Source: Anaerolineaceae bacterium
GTDB lineage: Bacteria > Chloroflexota > Anaerolineae > Anaerolineales > Anaerolineaceae
DNA: 5,614 bases
Assembly (NCBI GenBank): GCA_014860845.1
Contig: JACZIY010000507.1
Coordinates: 1-5,614, forward strand
Direction: 5' to 3'
How positions within the stretch are numbered: the first letter of the stretch is position 1; each line of letters begins with the position of its first letter. The position numbers and the translations under genes are program-made. The notes under the pieces are model-generated. The model ran no database searches and was not told the DNA's origin. It worked only from the letters and a program-made list of their open reading frames with translations. Below are positions 1 through 5,614 of the stretch, piece by piece.

Positions 1-1565
1 CCCCAGGACATGTAGATTTTAACTATGAGGTAAGTCGAGCTTTATTAGCTTGCGAGGGAGCTTTATTGGTTGTGGATGCTTCACAAGGAATTGAAGCACA
101 GACTTTAGCAAATTTATATCTTGCATTAGAATCAGATTTAACGATTGTCCCGGTGGTCAACAAAATTGATCTACCTTCAGCCAGACCGGACGAGGTGGTT
201 CAGGAAATTTCAAATTTATTAGGGGTAAATCCGGATGATATCATCAAAATTTCAGCAAAATCCGGGATAAATGTCGAATCAGTTCTCGAAAGTATTGTAA
301 AAAATGTTCCTCCACCGATTGGAGATGCCGAAGCGCCTTTGAAAGCACTAATTTTTGACTCGCATTATGATTCTTACAAAGGTGTCGTAGCCTACATTCG
401 AATCATGGAAGGCAAAATGACCAATACGGATATCATTCGGATCATGTCGAATGGGCTGGATTTGAGACCGGTCGAAATTGGTGTTTTTACCCCTGATATG
501 CGGACTGTCACGGATTTATCTGACGGAGAGGTCGGTTATATCGCAACCGGTCTAAAAACTGTAACTGAATGCCGGGTTGGGGATACGATCACTTTAGCAA
601 AAAATCCTGCAACTACACCTTTACCGGGTTACCGTCATCCCAAACCAATGGTATTTGCTGGTATTTATCCGGTGGATGGAGAGGCTTACCCGGATTTGCG
701 AGATTCCATTGAAAAACTACAACTTAATGATGCAGCACTCGAATTTGTCCCTGAAACTTCTCAGGCATTAAATTTTGGATTTCGTTGTGGTTTTCTTGGA
801 CTTTTCCATATGGAGATTATCCAGGAACGATTAGAAAGGGAATACGATCTTGATATCGTTGTGACTGCACCATCGGTGGAATATCAGGTTGTGATGAAAG
901 ACGGACAAAAAAAATTTATAGATTCCCCAGCCATGCTTCCAGATGAAGGAGAAATCGTTGAAATATTAGAACCCTGGATGAATTTGCAGATCATTACCCC
1001 GACAGATTATTATGGAACTGTAATGGAGATGGCGAGAAAACGCAGGGGTATTTATAAAGAACAGGAATATCCAGCAGCTAACCGGGTTCAATTGTCATTT
1101 GAAATCCCATTATCAGAGCTGATTATAAATTTCTTCGACGATCTTAAATCCAAAACCAGAGGATACGCGTCAATGGATTATTCATTCGCTGAATATCGGC
1201 CTGAAAACCTGGTAAAGCTTGAAGTTTTAGTTGGTGGTGAGCCTGTTGATGCGTTGGCTGCAATTGTCCATAAAGAAGATGCCTACCATAAAGGCCAGGC
1301 TCTGGTAACAAAGTTAAAAGAATTAATTCCCAGACAACTGTTTGATGTTGCTATTCAAGCTTCGGCTGCTGGAAGGATTATTTCCAGAGCAAATGTAAAG
1401 GCACTAAGAAAAGACGTTTTAGCAAAATGTTATGGTGGAGATATCACTCGAAAGAAGAAATTGTTGGAGAAACAAAAACGCGGGAAACGGCGCATGAAGA
1501 TGGTGGGGAATGTGGAAATACCTCAAGATGCATTCATGGCTGTTTTGCGTTTGGAGGGTGATTGA
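1..1565 (+). CDS. lepA: Elongation factor 4 (LepA), 5'-truncated by the window edge
   Basis: LepA/EF4 is a ribosome-associated translational GTPase related to EF-G, linked to back-translocation, stress tolerance and 30S biogenesis. The first complete codon is at position 3 and the frame is open to the left edge, so any start near position 66 (a TTG) is internal. About 520 residues are visible. They begin at PGHVDF, the second half of the G3 motif DTPGH including the catalytic histidine. The G4 motif NKID (visible residues 53-56) and the G5 motif SAKSG (84-88) follow. Domain III carries the family signature GFRCGFLGLFHME (259-271), and the LepA-specific C-terminal domain ends with the basic YGGDITRKKKLLEKQKRGKR stretch (from 477). 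Bacterial LepA is about 600 residues, so roughly 75-80 N-terminal residues, with G1 and G2, lie outside. The C-terminus is intact and no key visible residue is missing. The stop codon overlaps the next gene. Confidence 0.98.
   Translation, partial: PGHVDFNYEVSRALLACEGALLVVDASQGIEAQTLANLYLALESDLTIVPVVNKIDLPSARPDEVVQEISNLLGVNPDDIIKISAKSGINVESVLESIVKNVPPPIGDAEAPLKALIFDSHYDSYKGVVAYIRIMEGKMTNTDIIRIMSNGLDLRPVEIGVFTPDMRTVTDLSDGEVGYIATGLKTVTECRVGDTITLAKNPATTPLPGYRHPKPMVFAGIYPVDGEAYPDLRDSIEKLQLNDAALEFVPETSQALNFGFRCGFLGLFHMEIIQERLEREYDLDIVVTAPSVEYQVVMKDGQKKFIDSPAMLPDEGEIVEILEPWMNLQIITPTDYYGTVMEMARKRRGIYKEQEYPAANRVQLSFEIPLSELIINFFDDLKSKTRGYASMDYSFAEYRPENLVKLEVLVGGEPVDALAAIVHKEDAYHKGQALVTKLKELIPRQLFDVAIQASAAGRIISRANVKALRKDVLAKCYGGDITRKKKLLEKQKRGKRRMKMVGNVEIPQDAFMAVLRLEGD
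1553..1558 (+). promoter_or_regulatory. Ribosome binding site inside the lepA 3' end
   Basis: GGAGGG is a strong Shine-Dalgarno match placed just before the TTG at 1562. The spacing is only 3-4 bases, shorter than usual. It lies within the last lepA codons, and it is the main support for the TTG start because the next in-frame ATG is about 85 codons downstream, inside the membrane domain. Confidence 0.6.
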
Positions 1566-2614
1566 AATCAGAAAAACCAAGATATTCCTTTAACCTGAAT
1601 AATATTTGGCGCTGGGTTCCAGGTTTTTTATTGAGTTTCATCGCCATTTATGCATTGATTAAATTAGTACCGCTGGATCAGGCATTTGAGGTTTTGAAGA
1701 AAACACCTTTTTCGTATTACTTATTTTCTGCTGCATTTACATTATTGTTTTTATTGGTCAGAACACTTGGTTGGCGAGCACTGCTTTCTTTCCGACCAAC
1801 TTACAAGAATACATTCATGAAATTATGTCTGGGATATTTCATCAATAATATTTTTCCATTCCGGATGGGTGAAATTAGCCGGGCAGTATTCATGGGTGCA
1901 TCCTTAAATGTAAACCCAGGAAACATTCTATCTTCAATTTTTATTGAACGTGTGTTTGACCTGATTATTCTGGCTTTCTTCTTACTGATTATGTTGCCCT
2001 ATGTTGTGGGATTAGCATGGATTAAAACCACTGCCTGGTTTATTTTAGGAATAATGGTACTTGGTTTAATTGTTTTGTTTTTTGTCATTCGAAACTCAAA
2101 ATCATTTGAAAAATTCCTTCACAGAATAGGGAAAAACTCAAATCTTTTAGCCAAAATAATCGTTCCGTTTTTTCTCTCCTTATTAGAAGGTTTCAAAACA
2201 CTTCGAAATCCTAAACAATTTGCTGCTGGATTTTTTGGTGTTTTTGCTTCGTGGTTGGTGAGTTTTGTGCAATTTTCTTTATTTTTATTTATTCTTACAG
2301 GAACGTCTGAATGGTGGTGGGGGGCATTTGCCAACACAACCTTGGCGCTTGGAGTTGCTTTACCTTCTGCTCCTGCCGGATTAGGTATTTATGAATCCTC
2401 AATTGTGGCAGGATTAAAATTGTTTAATATCGATGAATCATTAGCGCTTGCATTCGCATTGATCATGCATATATCCCAATTTGTTCTGATAGGAATCCTT
2501 GGAATATACGCGTTAAGTCATGATGGATATTCACTGAAAAATCTATTTTCACAATTAGTTCAATTTAAAGATCAAATAACAAATGAGCAGAATAGTGGAG
2601 AAATGCATGACTAG
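1562..2614 (+). CDS. Lysylphosphatidylglycerol-synthase TM-domain (UPF0104) family membrane protein
   Basis: This is an integral inner-membrane protein of 350 residues with about eight hydrophobic segments, among them residues 19-36, 52-66, 123-148, 157-176, 220-245, 255-270 and 298-318. Three motifs typical of the family are visible: NNIFPFRMGEISRA (95-108), ERVFDLI (129-135) and PSAPAGLGIYE (268-278). In MprF this domain flips the lysyl-lipid, but the catalytic aminoacyl-transfer domain of MprF is absent here, as in the many stand-alone members. Some archaeal members (AglD) fuse this domain to a glycosyltransferase used in glycosylation, which fits the sugar genes that follow. A role in flipping or anchoring a lipid-linked sugar is inference. 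The start is a TTG nested in the lepA stop (4-base overlap), chosen because a GGAGGG site precedes it and it gives a basic N-terminus ahead of the first membrane span. The 3' end overlaps the epimerase gene by 8 bases. Confidence 0.88.
   Translation: MKSEKPRYSFNLNNIWRWVPGFLLSFIAIYALIKLVPLDQAFEVLKKTPFSYYLFSAAFTLLFLLVRTLGWRALLSFRPTYKNTFMKLCLGYFINNIFPFRMGEISRAVFMGASLNVNPGNILSSIFIERVFDLIILAFFLLIMLPYVVGLAWIKTTAWFILGIMVLGLIVLFFVIRNSKSFEKFLHRIGKNSNLLAKIIVPFFLSLLEGFKTLRNPKQFAAGFFGVFASWLVSFVQFSLFLFILTGTSEWWWGAFANTTLALGVALPSAPAGLGIYESSIVAGLKLFNIDESLALAFALIMHISQFVLIGILGIYALSHDGYSLKNLFSQLVQFKDQITNEQNSGEMHD
2597..2600 (+). promoter_or_regulatory. Ribosome binding site that decides the epimerase start
   Basis: GGAG sits 6 bases upstream of the ATG at 2607, a normal spacing. 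The alternative in-frame ATG at 2583 would add eight residues in front of the nucleotide-binding strand and has no comparable site. The site lies within the end of the preceding membrane-protein gene, so the two genes are probably translationally coupled. Confidence 0.65.
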
Positions 2615-3635
2615 AAAATATTTAATTACGGGTGGTGCTGGTTTCATTGGCTCTAATTATGTTGCTCGACTGATGAAAAGAGGAGAGGATGTCACCCTAT
2701 ATGATAATCTATCTCGTTCTGGTTCCACACTAAATTTGACCTGGTTGGAATCCATCAAGAACAACTCTTTCAGCTTAATCAAAGCAGATATCCGAGATCA
2801 GGAAACATTAATCAATGCAGTTAAGAATAAGGATGTAATTGTTCATCTTGCTGGTCAAGTAGCAGTCACTACTTCCGTTATTAATCCTCGGAAAGATTTT
2901 GAAATCAATGCGCAAGGTACTTTTAATGTCCTTGAAGCCGCGAGAAATTCTAACAATAATCCAATCGTGCTTTATGCATCAACGAATAAAGTATATGGTG
3001 GCATGGAAGACATCCAAGTCATTGAGAATGAGACCAATTATCGTTATCTGGATTATCCACAAGGGATTTCAGAAAAGTTTACTTTGGATTTCCATTCTCC
3101 TTATGGTTGCTCAAAAGGAAGCGGTGACCAGTATGTTCGTGATTATCACCGGATCTATGGCATCCCAACTGTAGTTTTACGACAAAGTTGTATTTATGGA
3201 CCCCGTCAATTCGGGGTTGAAGATCAGGGTTGGTTAGCATGGTTTATTATCGCGGTTTTAACCGGGAAACAAATTTCTATTTATGGCAATGGAAAACAGG
3301 TAAGAGATGTTTTATTCGTCGAAGATCTATTGGATGTTTATGATGCCTGTATTGAAAATATTAATATCGCTGCTGGAGAGGTTTACAACATCGGTGGAGG
3401 TTCTGAACAGATGATTTCAGTATGGAGGGAATTTTCACCAATCCTAGAAGAAATGTTGGGGAATAAGATTCCAGTTTTGTGGGGAGATTGGCGACCTGGG
3501 GATCAAAAAATCTATGTTTCCGATATTCGAAAAGCTCAAAATGAACTGAAATGGAAACCCAAAGTCTCGGTGCGAAACGGACTGCAAAAATTATTTAATT
3601 GGGCACAGGAAAATATAAATCTCTTTACCAAATAG
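2607..3635 (+). CDS. NAD-dependent sugar epimerase, CDP-paratose/CDP-tyvelose 2-epimerase-like (extended SDR)
   Basis: This is a cytoplasmic 342-residue nucleotide-sugar epimerase/dehydratase with a Rossmann fold. The dinucleotide loop GGAGFIG is at residues 9-15, and an acidic D33 at the end of strand 2 favours NAD over NADP. The active-site region shows STNKVYG (125-131) and the YxxxK pair in SPYGCSKG (Y166, K170). The segments DFHSPYGCSKG, DQYVRDY, SCIYGPRQF, DQGW and GNGKQVRDVL closely follow Salmonella Tyv as I recall it, and the length matches (about 340). Tyv interconverts CDP-paratose and CDP-tyvelose through a 2-keto intermediate. Whether this protein uses CDP- or UDP-linked sugars cannot be read from the sequence, and no other CDP-dideoxysugar gene lies in the window, so no symbol is assigned. 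The start at 2607 is set by the GGAG site and puts the dinucleotide loop at the usual distance from Met1. The glycosyltransferase gene follows after 10 bases. Confidence 0.9.
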   Translation: MTRKYLITGGAGFIGSNYVARLMKRGEDVTLYDNLSRSGSTLNLTWLESIKNNSFSLIKADIRDQETLINAVKNKDVIVHLAGQVAVTTSVINPRKDFEINAQGTFNVLEAARNSNNNPIVLYASTNKVYGGMEDIQVIENETNYRYLDYPQGISEKFTLDFHSPYGCSKGSGDQYVRDYHRIYGIPTVVLRQSCIYGPRQFGVEDQGWLAWFIIAVLTGKQISIYGNGKQVRDVLFVEDLLDVYDACIENINIAAGEVYNIGGGSEQMISVWREFSPILEEMLGNKIPVLWGDWRPGDQKIYVSDIRKAQNELKWKPKVSVRNGLQKLFNWAQENINLFTK

Positions 3636-3645
3636 GTTATTTCCG

Positions 3646-4815
3646 ATGAAGATATTGATAGTTTTGACTTATTATCGTCCCCACACAAGTGGACTCACCA
3701 TCTATGCTGAAAGATTAGCAAAGGCATTGGTCGGTCGCGGTCATACAGTGACGGTTCTGACATCACAGTTCGAAAAAACTTTACCCAAGAAAGAAATCCT
3801 TGATGGGGTAAGAATTGTTCGAGTCCCCGTATGGTTCAGATTAAGTAAAGGCGTGATCATGCCTGCTTTTGGGTATATGGCAACAAAATTAGTTCTGGAA
3901 CATGATGTTATTCAATTACATTTGCCACAATTCGATGCTGCTGGTGTAGCTCTGAGGGGAAGGTTGTTTAATAAGCCAACCATCATCACATACCATTGTG
4001 ATTTGATAATGCCTTCTGGAGCGATGGCATGGTTTGCAAATAAAGCTGTATTGATGATGAATGAATTGGCTGCAATATTTGCGCACAAGATCGTGACCTA
4101 TACCAGGGATTACGCAGAAAATTCCACTTACCTAAGACGATATTTAAGAAAATTAAGTGTTGCTCTCCCACCTGTTGTTTTACCTGAGATATCGAAAAAG
4201 AAGGTTGAAGAATTTCGCGTAGAGCACAATCCTGAGAACCATTGGCCTGTTATTGGTATGGCTGCCAGATTTGCCACTGAAAAGGGTGTCGAAGTGCTGT
4301 TAAATGCCATGCCAAAAGTGCTTGAGGAGTTCCCGGATGCACAAGTCCAATTTGCTGGCCCATATAAAAATATTATCGGTGAAGAAAATTATTTCTCACG
4401 ACTATCCGACAAGATTGAAGCCTATGAAAAATCGGGAAATTGGAAATTTGTTGGTGTGTTAAATCCAGATCAAATGTCAGCCTTTTACCCCAATCTCGAT
4501 GTGTTAGTTTTACCCAGTTTGAATTCGACCGAAGCTTTTGGTTTAGTTCAGATTGAGGCAATGATCAATGGGATTCCCTGTGTTGCTTCCAATTTGCCTG
4601 GCGTAAGACAACCTGTAAAAATGCATGAATTGGGAGAAATCATACCGATAGGAGATTCTAAGGCCTTGGCAGATGCCTTAATCAGAATTCTTCGTAATCC
4701 CACTCATTTTAGAAATGATTATGACGCAATCAAAATGAAGTATGAGCCTGATATGGTGGCATTGGAATACGAAAATTTATTTGACTCTATTATTAAGGAT
4801 ATCTCTCATACATGA
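3646..4815 (+). CDS. GT-B glycosyltransferase, GT4-like (Glycos_transf_1 family)
   Basis: This 389-residue enzyme would transfer a sugar from a nucleotide donor to an acceptor at the cytoplasmic face of the membrane. The N-terminal Rossmann domain opens with MKILIVLTYYRPHTSGLTIY, and its SGLTIYAERLAKAL stretch (from S15) is the glycine-containing loop and helix typical of the family. The C-terminal domain starts near GMAARFATEKGVEVL, with R208 and K213 in the usual donor-phosphate-binding positions. The EX7E motif is EAFGLVQIE (E296 to E304), followed by GIPCVASNLPGVR, which binds the nucleotide-sugar in this fold. There is no signal peptide or clear membrane span, so peripheral membrane attachment is expected. 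Known GT4 enzymes of this type are often retaining mannosyl- or glucosyltransferases, but neither donor nor acceptor can be named. The Shine-Dalgarno is weak (AGG at 3634-3636). The stop overlaps the methyltransferase start as ATGA. Confidence 0.93.
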   Translation: MKILIVLTYYRPHTSGLTIYAERLAKALVGRGHTVTVLTSQFEKTLPKKEILDGVRIVRVPVWFRLSKGVIMPAFGYMATKLVLEHDVIQLHLPQFDAAGVALRGRLFNKPTIITYHCDLIMPSGAMAWFANKAVLMMNELAAIFAHKIVTYTRDYAENSTYLRRYLRKLSVALPPVVLPEISKKKVEEFRVEHNPENHWPVIGMAARFATEKGVEVLLNAMPKVLEEFPDAQVQFAGPYKNIIGEENYFSRLSDKIEAYEKSGNWKFVGVLNPDQMSAFYPNLDVLVLPSLNSTEAFGLVQIEAMINGIPCVASNLPGVRQPVKMHELGEIIPIGDSKALADALIRILRNPTHFRNDYDAIKMKYEPDMVALEYENLFDSIIKDISHT

Positions 4816-5614
4816 ATGGAAATGCGAAAAACACCGAAGCCAGTGAGACGAAAGATTATTTATGGCTTCAGTTAAAAGAAATGCCATATTTCAGAGGTTT
4901 GTTGCGCGCTGTGGAAGCCCGTGCGTACCAGGAAATCAATCTCCAACGACCCATATTGGATTTAGGATGTGGGGATGGGCATTTTGCTTCAATTGCATTC
5001 GACCGTCCTATCGATGTAGGCCTCGATCCCTGGTCTGGTCCAGTTAAATTGGCTGCAAATCTGGGGAGTTATATGCAGGTAATCAATGGATTGGGAAACC
5101 AATTGCCTTTTCCGGATGAGTATTTTAGTAGTGTTATCAGCAATTCAGTTTTGGAACACATAGAAGACCTTGATGTTGTTATTCAGGAGGTTGCCCGGGT
5201 AACAAAACCAAACGGGGTATTTATTTTTTGCGTGCCTAACCATTTATTTCTTGAAAATTTATCTGTTTCCAGTTGGTTCGATAGAATTCATTTAAATCAA
5301 TTAGGAAACCTATACAGAAAATTCTTTAATTGGATCTCGAGACATCATCATTGTGATTCTCCGGACGTATGGCAAAAACGTTTGTCTGAAGCAGGTTTTT
5401 CAATTGATAAATGGTGGCATTATTTTTCTCCAAAAGCATTACATGTTTTAGAATGGGGCCATTATTTTGGATTACCTTCATTGGTGAGTCACTTTCTATT
5501 CAGAAGATGGATCATTGTCCCCCAAAAATGGAATTTAATTTTTACCGAAGCAATTGCCAGAAGAATTTACGATGAAGAACCAAATCAAGAAAAGGGATCT
5601 TATTCTTTTTATAT
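4812..5614 (+). CDS. Class I SAM-dependent methyltransferase, 3'-truncated by the window edge
   Basis: An open frame from the ATG at 4812 runs to the right edge without a stop, giving 267 visible residues. The Methyltransf_11-like core has motif I ILDLGCGDGHFA (48-59), a post-I acidic residue in GLDP (D72), LPFPDEYFSSV (98-108), and SNSVLEHI (110-117). A late strand, GVFIFCVPNH (135-144), closes the core. An unusual tail follows, rich in His and aromatic residues: SRHHHCD (176-182), then WWHYFSP (201-207) and WGHYFGLP (215-222). The acceptor is unknown; from context it is probably a sugar or a lipid-linked glycan. The ATG overlaps the glycosyltransferase stop (ATGA, 4 bases), and AAGGA at 4795-4799 is a loosely spaced ribosome site (12 bases). 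A second ATG at 4881 would lose the DYLWLQLKEMPYFRGLLRAV segment, which I recall as conserved in similar proteins, so 4812 is preferred. Confidence 0.9.
   Translation, partial: MNGNAKNTEASETKDYLWLQLKEMPYFRGLLRAVEARAYQEINLQRPILDLGCGDGHFASIAFDRPIDVGLDPWSGPVKLAANLGSYMQVINGLGNQLPFPDEYFSSVISNSVLEHIEDLDVVIQEVARVTKPNGVFIFCVPNHLFLENLSVSSWFDRIHLNQLGNLYRKFFNWISRHHHCDSPDVWQKRLSEAGFSIDKWWHYFSPKALHVLEWGHYFGLPSLVSHFLFRRWIIVPQKWNLIFTEAIARRIYDEEPNQEKGSYSFY

Noticed and set aside
66..128. Possible lepA start at the TTG at position 66
   Set aside because: The same frame upstream encodes PGHVDFNYEVSRALLACEGA, which is conserved LepA G-domain sequence, so this TTG is an internal codon of a gene cut by the window edge.
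907..914. Run of eight A residues in lepA, as a possible slippage or frameshift site
   Set aside because: The frame continues unbroken through it with conserved LepA sequence on both sides, there is no visible stem-loop after it, and such runs are common in AT-rich Lys codons.
2119..2337. Minus-strand open frame of 72 codons
   Set aside because: It lies entirely antisense to the membrane-protein gene, has no recognisable domain, and its frame is explained by composition. The minus-strand frames at 3986-4171, 4128-4310 and 4373-4561 inside the glycosyltransferase gene are rejected for the same reason.
2583..2606. Longer epimerase start at the ATG at 2583
   Set aside because: It would add eight residues before the Rossmann strand and lacks a good ribosome site, while the ATG at 2607 has GGAG at 6 bases and fits the family length.
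2899..3174. Open frame of 91 codons within the epimerase gene
   Set aside because: It is a shifted frame of the epimerase, whose conserved active-site motifs lie in the other frame over the same bases.
4862..5047. Small open frame of 61 codons near the right end
   Set aside because: It is out of frame with the methyltransferase reading from 4812, whose motif I and other core motifs cover the same bases.

Overview
This 5.6 kb window is bacterial, compactly coded, and entirely on the + strand. It holds the 3' part of lepA (elongation factor 4) followed by four genes that look like part of a glycan or lipid-glycan assembly cluster. The DNA is moderately AT-rich by eye (not counted). From memory of the families, the LepA sequence and the long-tailed methyltransferase at the right edge resemble proteins of Chloroflexota, perhaps class Anaerolineae. 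That placement is an inference without a database search and should be held loosely.

Layout: 1-1565 is lepA, cut at its 5' end inside the G3 motif of the GTPase domain. 1562-2614 is a multi-pass membrane protein of the lysylphosphatidylglycerol-synthase transmembrane (UPF0104, flippase-like) family. 2607-3635 is an NAD-dependent extended-SDR sugar epimerase that closely resembles CDP-paratose/CDP-tyvelose 2-epimerase. 3646-4815 is a GT-B glycosyltransferase of the GT4 type. 4812-5614 is a class I SAM-dependent methyltransferase that runs off the right edge.

The four junctions are a 4-base overlap (TTGA), an 8-base overlap, a 10-base gap and a 4-base overlap (ATGA). No terminator-like hairpin or promoter could be made out between the genes. 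The five genes are therefore probably cotranscribed and partly translationally coupled, with the promoter left of the window. No non-coding stretch is longer than 10 bases, and I saw no RNA gene, mobile element or CRISPR array.

A working model (inference): the epimerase makes an unusual nucleotide sugar, the glycosyltransferase adds a sugar to an acceptor that may be lipid-linked, the methyltransferase modifies the product, and the membrane protein helps move or anchor a lipid-linked intermediate. Nothing in the window identifies the final product. The lepA linkage may be only shared transcription.
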